A DNA stretch of 62,185 bases, taken from Sulfurimonas sp. (lineage in GTDB: Bacteria; Campylobacterota; Campylobacteria; Campylobacterales; Sulfurimonadaceae). The notes beneath the pieces are model-generated. The model saw only the letters and a program-made list of their open reading frames with translations. It did no database searches and was not told where the DNA came from. The stretch covers positions 1-62,185 of the forward strand of contig NZ_JALOAA010000009.1 of the NCBI RefSeq assembly GCF_023229025.1, written 5' to 3'. The position numbers were made by a program, and so were the translations under genes. This document shows, piece after piece, positions 54,101 to 61,545 of this stretch; positions within the stretch are counted from its first letter, which is position 1; each line of letters begins with the position of its first letter.

Positions 54101-54328
54101 CAAGAGGATGTCGAGGCAAAGAGCCAAGAGCAAGAGAAAAAAGAGGAGCAATCTCCGCTAGAAAAAACATTCGAGTTTATAGAGAATGTTCAAGATACGG
54201 CAGAGGTTGCGCTAGATATTGCAAGAGGCGAAATACCAGATTTAGACAAGGCGACCGAAATCGCTTTAAGTATCGCTGGCAAGAGCAAGCAGTTAGATAA
54301 CTCTGTTGAAATAGGGCAAGAGATGTAA
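51161..54328 (+). CDS. MOBF relaxase-helicase (TrwC/TraI-like)
   Basis: A 1055-residue conjugative relaxase. The relaxase domain (about 1–300) has paired tyrosines near the N-terminus (DLDYYQKN), GEQRAGFDITFSPSKSV, and the metal motif HTHCFI (H160 and H162, with a further His at HLSNR). From about residue 430 a RecD-like helicase shows GDAGTGKT (447–454), IIVDEASML and NHKAQGQTS. The C-terminal 200 residues form a charged coil. It nicks and unwinds DNA for transfer. AAGGAGG precedes the ATG. The coupling-protein gene follows after 15 bases. Confidence 0.92.
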   Translation: MMSISKWQSASQAENYFQQDLDYYQKNQELGEWFINGEMAERYLNIEHKSAITKDSYQDFSDLINQNLKGNATGEQRAGFDITFSPSKSVDVIYTVADEDMKRDILKAQDRAVNVALNRASQYITYRMRTENGREHFQNNGLAIAKFQHLSNRNEEVKIHTHCFIANQTVNSKGELVSIDNKQLYDNQKLITQIYHQVLFQELQKLGFGSEVLDIQKDIIEIKGVSKEAKQAISTRTLQIEEWLVENRAELMEKYPNANESQLRQIATLETRNQKETHSYSELSQIEQKNRELVEATGFTQESIASLQNAKSEEQKSLNIKELIEKAAAIVTEQESTFTKEELLSKAIKLNAIQGYTFDLLELEVAIMIKSEIIEIDKNVYSTQEMIDIEQSLLSYAKDNQNTKEAETTKEQAEQFLNKKYSGMTAGQKAAFTHLLTSQDGVSGIFGDAGTGKTYMLKAVKEFQDMQGKDNLIGLAPTNKAAGEISKESGIKGQTIDSFIIQKEHLQNQIIIVDEASMLDSRKMKQLVSIAAVTNSKLVLMGDTKQFTSIGAGAIFEQLSSRGAIKTAIMDESMRAKTEEMRELYKLTKEQKTDTVLDILEKKEQFKTIEENSYKEVVNEYLENKDDTLLLVMKNDTRKELNELIREELKASNQLSNHSSMVIQEKQQLDSISAHYHSSYIVGDSVQIMESYKGGFKSGTEAVITVVNEENNSVTLQDKNGKSKEISLSEHGDKLSLFKKAHKEFSHGDKIIFTKKDKSLGLNNGDIATVKDIKDGIITVDVNSKREIKINTKEYNYIDHAYAITNHKAQGQTSERAIFVGDSRLSNQNALYVAITRAKTHISIFTQDKEQFRDAVSQRQRKRTTLDYIKLNQELKQHGRAREIINHIVRGAASKLRGITSDIRDSIQRTRGREQVIADARRDIGELTKNRTKVELMLNSMKKSIDKVENYIDTKFTKIQTEEEEMLRQNQNTRPNQKAEQEDVEAKSQEQEKKEEQSPLEKTFEFIENVQDTAEVALDIARGEIPDLDKATEIALSIAGKSKQLDNSVEIGQEM

Positions 54329-54343
54329 GGGAGATATAAGAAG

Positions 54344-55888
54344 ATGAACAAAAGTGAATCAAGTGTGTTCTGGTTGAGTGTATTAGGTTTTGTGGGGTTT
54401 GGGTTTTTCGCAAACAAAGCTATCGGGCTTAGTTCTGGCGAAACATTCGGCTTATTGCTTGTGATGTATATAATCGCTATGTACATATATACACTCTTTA
54501 AAAAAGAGATAAAAAACAACAGGGTTTATTATGCAAACCCATCAATGGCAGGCAGTTTTCCAAACTATGACAATGTAACAGGCGGCATCAAGTGGACGAG
54601 AGCCGCACGCGTAAAGAGTGAGGAAGAGGGCGTTTTGATTGATAAATTCAGATTTGACAAAAGTGTCAAAAACAGATTCTCACTTCTGCAAGGTTGGCAA
54701 GAGAGCACACTTGAAAAAGATGTAACCGTCAATCCAAAAGCACTCACTAGAGGCTCACTTTTAATCGGACAACCAGGAAGCGGCAAGACCGTTTTTTTAG
54801 AGCCGATACTAAATCAGCGATGGTGGAGCAGAGCACTCATCCACGACACAAAAGGAAGCCTTAGGTCGGTCTATTATGATTCGCGAAAAGATATCATCAA
54901 TAACCCATTTGATGCAGAGGGCAGTATATGGGATTTGTTTGAAGAGGCGCGGACATATCCGCAGATCATCAAACCTTTCTTTATAAATCTGCTTAACGGC
55001 GTTTTAAACGAAAAGGGCAAAGGCTTTTTCCCTGCAAGTGTTGCAGATAGATATATAGCTATCTTTAACAAGGTCTTAGTACAAAATCTTGACACAAAAG
55101 AATCATGGGAGCTGTTCGTGCAATCGTGCAAAAAGTATTTTGAAGCGGCGATGAGCGGAACGCAAAAAAGCGAGATGGATGTCGTATCAACTATGAAATT
55201 GATATTTGACTTCTTTGAATATCAAAACTATCGTATTCAAGAGGACGCAAAAACTTTTACGATTGGTACATTTATGAAAAGAAAAAACGCAAAACTCTTT
55301 TTATTAAACAAACAGAGCTACGCAACATTTTTAAATCCCTACTTTGGAGGATTTATCGCTGCATATACAAATATCTTCATGGATGTCACAAAAGACAATA
55401 CCGATGAATATACGCTCTTTTTACTTGATGAGTATTTGACATTCCTACCGATGCTCGATGAAGCAACGCTTACGACACTTCATACATTAATCAGGTCTAA
55501 AGGAGGTTGTCTATTGCCTGCGGTTCAGTATGTACCCGCTCACTCTAAAGAGCTTATGCAAAAGCTTGTCAACAGTGTTGACCATCTCTTTGTGTTTCAA
55601 ACGGCAGATACGGACACTATCAAGTTCATTAAAGAGAGTTTGGGAAAGCAAGAACACCAGACAATATCAGAGACTAAAGACGGCTTCAACAAATCAACCC
55701 AAACGAGCGACCTGTTGACCGATGATATATTGAAGAGCTTAGGAAGTGATTATACTCATATAACCTACATCCCAAGCAGAAACATACTCTATAAAGGTTA
55801 TACGGACAAGATTCATCTTGAAGTAAAGCATCCCGAATTTATAGACGCGGGGTATGATATGTACTTAATGCAAAAATATAGCTCTTAA
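54344..55888 (+). CDS. VirD4/TraD-type coupling protein
   Basis: A 514-residue ATPase with two N-terminal helices (FWLSVLGFVGFGFFANKAI and SGETFGLLLVMYIIAMYIY). Walker A GQPGSGKT is at residues 142–149, and LFLLDEYLTFL is the Walker B region at about 360. It links the relaxosome to a type IV channel by moving DNA into it. The all-alpha domain and TraG-like C-terminus are in the expected order. It follows the MOBF relaxase, forming the transfer unit. As no VirB4 was seen, the channel would have to come from another element (inference). Confidence 0.9.
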   Translation: MNKSESSVFWLSVLGFVGFGFFANKAIGLSSGETFGLLLVMYIIAMYIYTLFKKEIKNNRVYYANPSMAGSFPNYDNVTGGIKWTRAARVKSEEEGVLIDKFRFDKSVKNRFSLLQGWQESTLEKDVTVNPKALTRGSLLIGQPGSGKTVFLEPILNQRWWSRALIHDTKGSLRSVYYDSRKDIINNPFDAEGSIWDLFEEARTYPQIIKPFFINLLNGVLNEKGKGFFPASVADRYIAIFNKVLVQNLDTKESWELFVQSCKKYFEAAMSGTQKSEMDVVSTMKLIFDFFEYQNYRIQEDAKTFTIGTFMKRKNAKLFLLNKQSYATFLNPYFGGFIAAYTNIFMDVTKDNTDEYTLFLLDEYLTFLPMLDEATLTTLHTLIRSKGGCLLPAVQYVPAHSKELMQKLVNSVDHLFVFQTADTDTIKFIKESLGKQEHQTISETKDGFNKSTQTSDLLTDDILKSLGSDYTHITYIPSRNILYKGYTDKIHLEVKHPEFIDAGYDMYLMQKYSS

Positions 55889-56340
55889 ATTAGCGAATTA
55901 TACCGTTTGACTAGCGAATTATACCGTTTCAACCATTGACAACCAATCAAGAGACGGATAACTTTTTGCTCTTCAAAAATTATTAACGGCATTTTTCCAA
56001 TAGGAAATTTGCCCGCCGTTTTTCCAATTTCACTCCATCCCCTTTTTTAAATTGTAAGTGTAGAAAATTATTAAATGAAACTGCGCTGAAAATTCTTAAA
56101 AAGCGAGCATATACTCACTGCGTTGCGTTATCCCTCTCTTTTTGAATATTAAGCTGCGTTCCAAGTAAAACTTTCTATTTGACACTTACAAAAAGGGCGA
56201 CGAAGTGAAACTCAAGGGAAAAGGCAGAACAAAAAGCCTAAAGAGTGAAAAATCCTAAATTTTCAAAGAGCAAAAAGAAAAAAGGCTCAAAAGAAAATCT
56301 AAGTGAAAAGCTCTTTTAAAAAACAAATCAAGGAGAAAAA
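55889..56340. other. structured non-coding region after the coupling-protein gene
   Basis: These 452 bases have no convincing gene. Two tandem 18-bp copies of TAGCGAATTATACCGTTT lie at 55891–55908 and 55912–55929 (21-bp period). CGGCATTTTTCCAAT near 55988 and CGCCGTTTTTCCAAT near 56014 are related, with TTTCC/GGAAA pairing between them. It ends in AAGGAG before the zinc-ribbon gene. It could contain a transfer origin, a replication site or a regulatory RNA. Confidence 0.5.
55891..55929 (+). repeat. two tandem 18-bp repeats (21-bp period)
   Basis: Both copies read TAGCGAATTATACCGTTT, separated by GAC. They start 3 bases after the coupling-protein stop codon. The period is close to two helical turns, as in iteron-type protein sites. 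Confidence 0.6.
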
Positions 56341-56667
56341 ATGTCAAAAGAGAAAGAAGAAAAAGTACTTTTAGAAAAGTGTGAGTGCGGCAATATGGTA
56401 CACGATGATGCACCCGCTTGTTTTCATTGTGGGAAAGTAAAGGACAGAAGTATATATGAAAGGCATGCGTTTTGGACGGCAGTATATATGTTTACCGTTC
56501 CGTTCATTACTTATTTTGTTTTGACTAGAGCTTTTAATATGCAAGAAGATACAGCGGAAAATATAAGTATTTTGCTATTTATTACAGGCTTAATTTGGTA
56601 TTTCATTATTGCGAGGGCGTATGATAAAAAATTCAATAAACACCCATACGCTCGCCGTAACTTCTGA
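56341..56667 (+). CDS. zinc-ribbon membrane protein
   Basis: A 108-residue protein with an N-terminal zinc ribbon of two CxxC-type pairs (KCECGNM and CFHCGKV). Two membrane helices follow (AVYMFTVPFITYFVLT and ISILLFITGLIWYFIIARA) and a basic tail. Zinc ribbons next to membrane helices are seen in small regulators and in element cargo proteins, but no function could be assigned. AAGGAG lies before the ATG. It is separated from the next membrane protein by the palindrome array. Confidence 0.7.
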   Translation: MSKEKEEKVLLEKCECGNMVHDDAPACFHCGKVKDRSIYERHAFWTAVYMFTVPFITYFVLTRAFNMQEDTAENISILLFITGLIWYFIIARAYDKKFNKHPYARRNF

Positions 56668-56727
56668 TATCGCTTCCCGCATTTTTTTACACTCCCAATG
56701 TAGAGAAATGACGGGTTGTTTAAAATC

Positions 56728-56835
56728 CTTAATACCCACATTAAGAAATTAAACATTGAAATAACAATAATCCTTAATACCCACATTAAGGATTTAGACA
56801 AAATCTACTCAATAATACTTAATACCCACATTAAG
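56728..56835 (+). repeat. three 18-bp palindromic repeats at exact 45-bp period
   Basis: CTTAATACCCACATTAAG occurs at 56728–56745, 56773–56790 and 56818–56835. CTTAAT and ATTAAG form inverted arms. The spacers are 27 bases each and differ. The array lies just before the membrane-protein/Fic genes. Confidence 0.8.
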
Positions 56836-56910
56836 TTTTCAGCTAAAAAGTACAAATAAAAATTTGTTTTTGTTATAATTTTTAAAATTTGATAGTAATT
56901 GGAGTTTGAG

Positions 56911-57246
56911 ATGGGTATCAAAAAAACTGGAGAAGTAACGGGAGCATCAATAATCTTATTGATATTCTTCCCTATACTTATAGCTAAACTTATGGCAAAC
57001 AAATACCATAAGGACGGGTTTTTAGGAATGATAAAGGCTACTTTGGCGGTAATTTTGGCTTTATTTCCATGGATATTTTATAAACCACTTACTGATGATT
57101 ATGGCACGACTATTACTGTAATTATTACAGCAGTGATGCTTTTTATTGCAATCATGTTGTTTATCTCCTCCTCAAAAAGAAGCAGAGCATTGGCAAGAGC
57201 TGAAATGGAGACAACCAATGAAAACCATGGACGAACAGAGCCTTGA
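56911..57246 (+). CDS. membrane protein upstream of Fic (111 aa)
   Basis: No family was recognised. The start ATG 56911 has GGAG six bases upstream. A TTG frame begins 12 bases earlier but is less likely. Three hydrophobic segments are visible: ASIILLIFFPILIAKLM, ATLAVILALFPWIFY and TVIITAVMLFIAIMLFISSS. A basic tail follows. It overlaps the Fic gene by 29 bases and may be co-expressed. Because Fic toxins often have a partner, this protein is a possible modulator, but it lacks a visible (S/T)xxxE(G/N) inhibition motif. Confidence 0.7.
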   Translation: MGIKKTGEVTGASIILLIFFPILIAKLMANKYHKDGFLGMIKATLAVILALFPWIFYKPLTDDYGTTITVIITAVMLFIAIMLFISSSKRSRALARAEMETTNENHGRTEP

Positions 57247-57784
57247 AAATGCTTATCGCTTGTTTGAGAGTGGCGATATTGAGAGCATAGAGGTAGGAAC
57301 TATCAAAGGACTTCAAAAGATACACCTTTATATCTTTGATAAGCTCTACGATTTTGCAGGGCAGATAAGAGAGGTTAATATCTCCAAAGGTAATTTTAGG
57401 TTTGCAAACAGTCTTTATCTTAAAGATATTTTGCCCCAAATAGAATCAATGAGTGAAAATAGCTTTGAAGAGATAATAGCCAAGTATGTAGAGATGAATA
57501 TTGCTCATCCTTTTTTAGAGGGTAATGGCAGAAGCATGAGGATATGGCTTGATATGCTTTTAAAAGAGAGACTTCAAAAAGTTGTTAATTGGCAGTTTGT
57601 AAGCAAAGAAGCTTATCTACAAGCTATGGAGAGAAGCCCAATTAATGATTTAGAGCTTAGAACTCTTCTTAATAACAATCTTACTGTTGATGTTGATAAT
57701 AAAGAAATTATATTTAATGGAATAGAGCAGTCTTATTATTATGAGGGATATGAAAAGAGTATTATTGAACTACGGTACACCTAA
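57218..57784 (+). CDS. Fic-domain AMP-transferase
   Basis: A 188-residue Fic protein with start ATG 57218, preceded by GGAG. The active motif HPFLEGNGRSMR (residues 97–108) holds the catalytic His97 and the ATP-binding GNGR. The family segment YDFAGQIREVNISKGNFRFA precedes it. Fic enzymes transfer AMP from ATP to Ser, Thr or Tyr of target proteins. No clear internal inhibitory helix was found, so a separate antitoxin may be needed. Fic genes on mobile islands in Campylobacter fetus are known to act as toxin–antitoxin pairs. The target here is unknown. Confidence 0.9.
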   Translation: MKTMDEQSLENAYRLFESGDIESIEVGTIKGLQKIHLYIFDKLYDFAGQIREVNISKGNFRFANSLYLKDILPQIESMSENSFEEIIAKYVEMNIAHPFLEGNGRSMRIWLDMLLKERLQKVVNWQFVSKEAYLQAMERSPINDLELRTLLNNNLTVDVDNKEIIFNGIEQSYYYEGYEKSIIELRYT

Positions 57785-57811
57785 ATTTATTTTATATATG
57801 TAGGAAATTAT

Positions 57812-58309
57812 TTGTTAATCTATCATTTTACAGATTTAGAATCAGCATTGAATATTATTTATTCAAAAAAATTCATCGCATATTCCAATAACATTTATAA
57901 TGGTGATTCAGGATTAAATTCTTTTCCTTGTCTTGATGGAGGATTTAATTATGGACAAAATTTTAATAAAACAGGAATAATATTAGTTTTTGAATGGTCG
58001 GGTGCTGTTGTAAAGGATGCTTCTATTTATAAACCTCCGCATCAGATGGAACGAAATACTATGTACATTCAGGGAGCGTGGAGAAGTTTTATACCAGTTA
58101 ATACAGATTCCAAATATCTCAAAGTAGTAGATATTATTTATGACACAACAATACTTGATAAGTTAATAAAATACCCATTTTATTTTTACTTAATTCCTAA
58201 ATTTTTCAATAATTTAAAATTTAAGATATATGAGAAATACAAACTAGAAGCTGATAATCAGTTTAAGAAATTATTTGAAAAAAAAGATATGCATATAAGC
58301 ATTATCTAA
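57812..58309 (+). CDS. unknown protein, possible ADP-ribosyltransferase-like fold
   Basis: A 165-residue protein that starts with TTG at 57812. AGGAAA lies about six bases upstream and no ATG is available. The N-terminus (LIYHFTDLESALNIIYSKKF) resembles the YHxT…IL…G start of DarT/DUF4433-type and related ART toxins. Later features include LVFEWSGAVV and WRSFIPVNT, with no clear catalytic glutamate. The match is by eye and weak. It lies 27 bases after the Fic gene. A toxin or conflict role is inferred from both neighbours and position in the cargo zone. Confidence 0.6.
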   Translation: MLIYHFTDLESALNIIYSKKFIAYSNNIYNGDSGLNSFPCLDGGFNYGQNFNKTGIILVFEWSGAVVKDASIYKPPHQMERNTMYIQGAWRSFIPVNTDSKYLKVVDIIYDTTILDKLIKYPFYFYLIPKFFNNLKFKIYEKYKLEADNQFKKLFEKKDMHISII

Positions 58310-58358
58310 TATAGCAATTATTGGATGATGATTAAGTAAATAGTACGTTATTTAATGG

Positions 58359-58364
58359 TAGAAT
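58359..58364 (+). promoter_or_regulatory. possible -10 box of the three-gene cargo operon
   Basis: TAGAAT lies 24 bases before the ATG at 58389, with GTAGGTTAAAG as the ribosome region. This suggests that the trio has its own start. Confidence 0.35.
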
Positions 58365-58388
58365 ACAAAAAAAAGATGTAGGTTAAAG

Positions 58389-59183
58389 ATGGAAAACTTT
58401 AGTGCGTGTTCAGGGTGTAATGCTGTAAAAGTTATTGCATTTGCTTTTAATATGGTGGAGCGTTTTTCAGAAGAACATATCAAAGAAATATTGAAAAAAG
58501 CCAAAGAGAGTCAAGAGTTAAAAGAAATTTTTGGTGAACCAAAAGAACAGCAAATGTTTTCTACTACGATAAATCCAGATGGAACACAGCAACATTCTAG
58601 CGGGTTAGGTGGTGTTCTATTTGAAAAAAGTAGTTCTAACCCAGACAAGCCATTTAGCTGGAAAGTACTTATTAATGTTGACCAAATATTGATTCAATGT
58701 TTAGAATATAGTCGTTGGCACAATATTTTCGAGGAGTTTAAAAATTATATCGAAAAAGTTTTTTCACTTATTGGGGGTAATTTACTTATTCGTCAAATGA
58801 CATTAGAATATTTGGACGAATTTATATTAAATAATCCACAAAGCAATTGGAAGAAAGAGCTTTTTGCAGAAGATTGTAGTTATATTTTACCAAACATATA
58901 TTCTTTAGAAGATTTTTGGCATATTAATCATGGCTATTTTGTTACAAAAGCTGAATTTGATAGCTATAAAATGCTAGACACTTTAAATATCAACTATTTT
59001 GCTGATGAACAGGATGCAATGAAACAAAAAATACAGGTTAGGACGCAACATAACTTATTGTTAGGAGTATGCCAATATAATAAGGATAAGTTTTTCACGT
59101 ATTTAGATGAAATGCATATCCACAGTAAGTCAATATTTGACACTATTATTAGAGAGGAAGTACGAAATGAATTTGATAACTAA
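58389..59183 (+). CDS. TIGR04255-like protein (cargo trio, gene 1)
   Basis: A 264-residue soluble protein whose layout fits the TIGR04255 family: an early beta strand pair (VKVIAFAFNMV), a middle LEYLDEF strand after ILIQCLEYSRWHNIFEEF, and the end motif FTYLDEMHIHSKSIFDTII. TIGR04255 proteins are scattered in genomes, often in cargo or defence regions, and have no agreed biochemical role. Two Cys near the start (CSGC) are unusual. It overlaps the second gene by 17 bases, and its stop is inside that gene. Assignment to the family is moderate. Confidence 0.8.
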   Translation: MENFSACSGCNAVKVIAFAFNMVERFSEEHIKEILKKAKESQELKEIFGEPKEQQMFSTTINPDGTQQHSSGLGGVLFEKSSSNPDKPFSWKVLINVDQILIQCLEYSRWHNIFEEFKNYIEKVFSLIGGNLLIRQMTLEYLDEFILNNPQSNWKKELFAEDCSYILPNIYSLEDFWHINHGYFVTKAEFDSYKMLDTLNINYFADEQDAMKQKIQVRTQHNLLLGVCQYNKDKFFTYLDEMHIHSKSIFDTIIREEVRNEFDN

Positions 59184-59754
59184 TAAAGTTTTATCTACTG
59201 TAGTGCCAAGTTTATTAGTGGGAGGATTATTAGTAGAAACGCCTCCTACGATGTCTACTCATAATTTAGCTGATAATATTAGTGCAAAAACAGTCTCATG
59301 TAAGAGCTTTATAGATAGTAGATACTGTGAGCTTATGAAAAAAATTGAATCATATCAATATTTGAATGAGAATTGGGATGGGTATGGTGGAAAAGCACCT
59401 AAAGAGGAAGTTATTGGCTTTGCCATTGGCATTATTCAAGAGTTGCAAAAACATCAAATTTCTGCTCCAAAAGCTATGGTTTCAGGTCATGGTGAAATTG
59501 CTTTGTTTTGGAAAAGACAAAATCAATACATTGAAATAAGCCTTGAGGAAAATCACCAGTCCTCTTATTTTGTTAAAAATGAAAATAAAATTTATGGAGA
59601 AGAGGATTGTTTTATAGATTATAAAATTCCGAAGATGCTCATTGGTGGTCTAACAACCACAAATGCTAAAAATACTATGGGTGCATCGGATAGACTGTAT
59701 ACTACCATTAGCAGTACGGAATCAACAAATCATACATTTTTTTTAACTGCTTAA
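59167..59754 (+). CDS. NWDGYG-motif protein (cargo trio, gene 2)
   Basis: A 195-residue protein with start ATG 59167, preceded by AGAGGAAG. The centre has the motif LNENWDGYGGKAPKEE followed by GIIQELQKH and ISAPKAMVSGHGEIALFW. The NWDGYG–HGxIxLxW pattern is widespread in small proteins near restriction and conflict genes but has no known activity. The first 20 residues hold a mildly hydrophobic segment (VVPSLLVGGLLV) that could be a signal or interface. It ends 2 bases before the third gene, so translation is probably coupled. Confidence 0.75.
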   Translation: MNLITNKVLSTVVPSLLVGGLLVETPPTMSTHNLADNISAKTVSCKSFIDSRYCELMKKIESYQYLNENWDGYGGKAPKEEVIGFAIGIIQELQKHQISAPKAMVSGHGEIALFWKRQNQYIEISLEENHQSSYFVKNENKIYGEEDCFIDYKIPKMLIGGLTTTNAKNTMGASDRLYTTISSTESTNHTFFLTA

Positions 59755-59756
59755 AA

Positions 59757-60281
59757 ATGACCAATGAGTATTATTTGCAACAAGAGAAAATAAAACAATC
59801 TATATATTCTCCTGATATAGTTGATAATAGTGAACAAATCGCAAGACTTATAATGTCTCCTAAGCACTTTCAAGATGGTGAAGTTGATGCAACTGCATTT
59901 GAGCAAATTATTCATAGCGGTATGTCGGTTTTACGTAAAAAAGATATTGATATTTTCAATAAAGACTCGTTAGCAACTATCAAAAAGCTGTCTAACAATG
60001 GGATACAAGAATATGTTGGTTACGTTCAAGCCTCTGTCAATGAAATTAGATTAATTTTGATACAAACATATAGGCTTTTTTATGTATTAGATACAGCAAC
60101 AAGAGAGACAACCTCTCATGCTGATGTTCATGTAGTTAGAACACCTGAAATTATAAAAGCATCTAATTTGCCTAAAAAATCATTTCATCAATATATAAGG
60201 TCGCAAATTGCAGAACTTTTTAACCAAAAAGGATTAATTAACAATACTATTGATTTAAAATTAGTTAGTTCACTTTCGTAA
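59757..60281 (+). CDS. unknown cargo protein (trio, gene 3)
   Basis: A 174-residue protein not matched to a named family. Features include RLIMSPKHFQDGEVDATAFEQ and IIHSGMSVLRKKDIDIF. The start is like other proteins in which a SPxHF motif and a GMSVLR/GLSVxR motif occur together. The C-terminus is basic and helical (RSQIAELFNQKGLI). No catalytic site is apparent. It begins 2 bases after gene 2 and ends 6 bases before the integrase gene, so it is the last cargo gene. Its strong linkage argues that it works with the two preceding proteins. Confidence 0.75.
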   Translation: MTNEYYLQQEKIKQSIYSPDIVDNSEQIARLIMSPKHFQDGEVDATAFEQIIHSGMSVLRKKDIDIFNKDSLATIKKLSNNGIQEYVGYVQASVNEIRLILIQTYRLFYVLDTATRETTSHADVHVVRTPEIIKASNLPKKSFHQYIRSQIAELFNQKGLINNTIDLKLVSSLS

Positions 60282-60287
60282 TTTATC

Positions 60288-61376
60288 TCACTTTTTCCCA
60301 ATTTCGGAAAATACATCCCATGCTTGTTTAGCCATTAATTCTTTTTGATTTGAGTATCTTTGAGTTACGGTTATATTAGAGTGTCCTAAAAGTCTTTGGA
60401 CTGATTCCATAGCTACATTGTTATTGATTAATACAAAGCCTAGCAAATGTCTAAAATCATGTATTCTCATATCTATTTTAAGCTCATCTTGCAGATATTG
60501 CCAATATCGTTTAGGAATTGCACTAAATTTCTTTTCAGTCCTCGGCGATACAAAAACAAGACCTTTTTCTTTTCTTATAAGATTTAAGTGCTCTATCAAA
60601 TCATCATCAAGTGCATAGGTCTGATTTTTGCGAATTTTATTATTGTAATCCCTAATAAAATATATCTTATTTTCAAAATTTATATCTTCCCAACATAACG
60701 ACCTGACTTCGTTGCTCCGTCGTCCTCGCAACAAAAACATAAACATAACCCTATATTGATTATCTGGAATATTCATAATTTTATCTATGAGTTCTTTTAT
60801 TTTCTCATCTGGAAGAGAAAAATATCTTGTATTGTCAAACTTTGGAAATTTCAAAAAATCAGTTATATTTTTTTCTACTAAACCAAACTCAAGAGCTTTT
60901 TTGTATAAAGGAGAGAAGAGTTCTTTAACAGTTATAATATAACTTCCTTTTTTATTGTCTTTTACCATGCTGTTTATTATTTTTTGTAAATCATCACTAT
61001 CAACATCTTTTAGATTTTTATTTTTAACAGCACTCGGCACATACTTATCATAAAAATAAAAGGCACTTTTCCATCTGTTTTTTGAGATTGTTTGTTCTCT
61101 CATCTCTTGAAATTCATAAAAAAATTTATCTAAGGTAGGGTTATCAGCTCTCTTGGTTGATTTACCTGCTTTATGGGCACTAATAAGTTCTACTCTTCGT
61201 TGATATGCTAATGCGGGATTAGTTTTGTATTTATCGTTAGAGTGCCCTACTATTTGTTCAATTTCAGTACCGTTGACTTTTGCTCTTGCTAAATAAGTCT
61301 TGACTTTTGTTTTTGCGTCCTCTTTAACATAGACGCCAGTGTATTTTGTTTTGATATAATCTTTTCTTGTTCCCAT
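60288..61376 (-). CDS. tyrosine recombinase (integrase)
   Basis: A 362-residue integrase of the element. The N-terminal arm-binding domain (about 1–80) is followed by a SAM-like core-binding domain (about 85–180) and the catalytic domain. Residues are R220 (GRRSNEV), H306 and R309 (HDFRH), H332 (LGHSNIT) and Y341 (QRYS), all five intact. The gene faces inward from the right end, with its start 170 bases inside attR and 21 bases from the arm-site copy. It acts at the tRNA 3' end. The coding frame and length are normal, so it is probably functional. Confidence 0.95.
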   Translation of the reverse strand: MGTRKDYIKTKYTGVYVKEDAKTKVKTYLARAKVNGTEIEQIVGHSNDKYKTNPALAYQRRVELISAHKAGKSTKRADNPTLDKFFYEFQEMREQTISKNRWKSAFYFYDKYVPSAVKNKNLKDVDSDDLQKIINSMVKDNKKGSYIITVKELFSPLYKKALEFGLVEKNITDFLKFPKFDNTRYFSLPDEKIKELIDKIMNIPDNQYRVMFMFLLRGRRSNEVRSLCWEDINFENKIYFIRDYNNKIRKNQTYALDDDLIEHLNLIRKEKGLVFVSPRTEKKFSAIPKRYWQYLQDELKIDMRIHDFRHLLGFVLINNNVAMESVQRLLGHSNITVTQRYSNQKELMAKQAWDVFSEIGKK

Positions 61377-61396
61377 AAGGACATTGTATCAAAAAA

Positions 61397-61416
61397 ACCC
61401 CACTTTTTACCCCACT
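61397..61416 (+). repeat. putative integrase arm site, right copy
   Basis: ACCCCACTTTTTACCCCACT is identical to 43596–43615 at the left end, in the same orientation, and lies between the integrase start and attR. Confidence 0.6.
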
Positions 61417-61545
61417 TTTTTAGTAAATTTACTTAAAAAATAGTACATTCTAGTAAAACATTAAATCTTTAAAATAAGCTAATAAAGCCCGTAAAATAGC
61501 TATTTTAAAAAGGTTTGTAAATAAATATAAATATTTAAGGCTTGA

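Noticed and set aside
56511..56801. Minus-strand frame with repeated MWVLRI peptides
   Set aside because: The peptide repeat comes from the palindromic DNA repeats, overlaps the zinc-ribbon gene, and has no other protein-like features.
56728..56835. CRISPR-like array
   Set aside because: The repeats are only 18 bases, there are three of them, the spacers are few, and no cas gene is in the window. Operator or element-type repeats are more likely.
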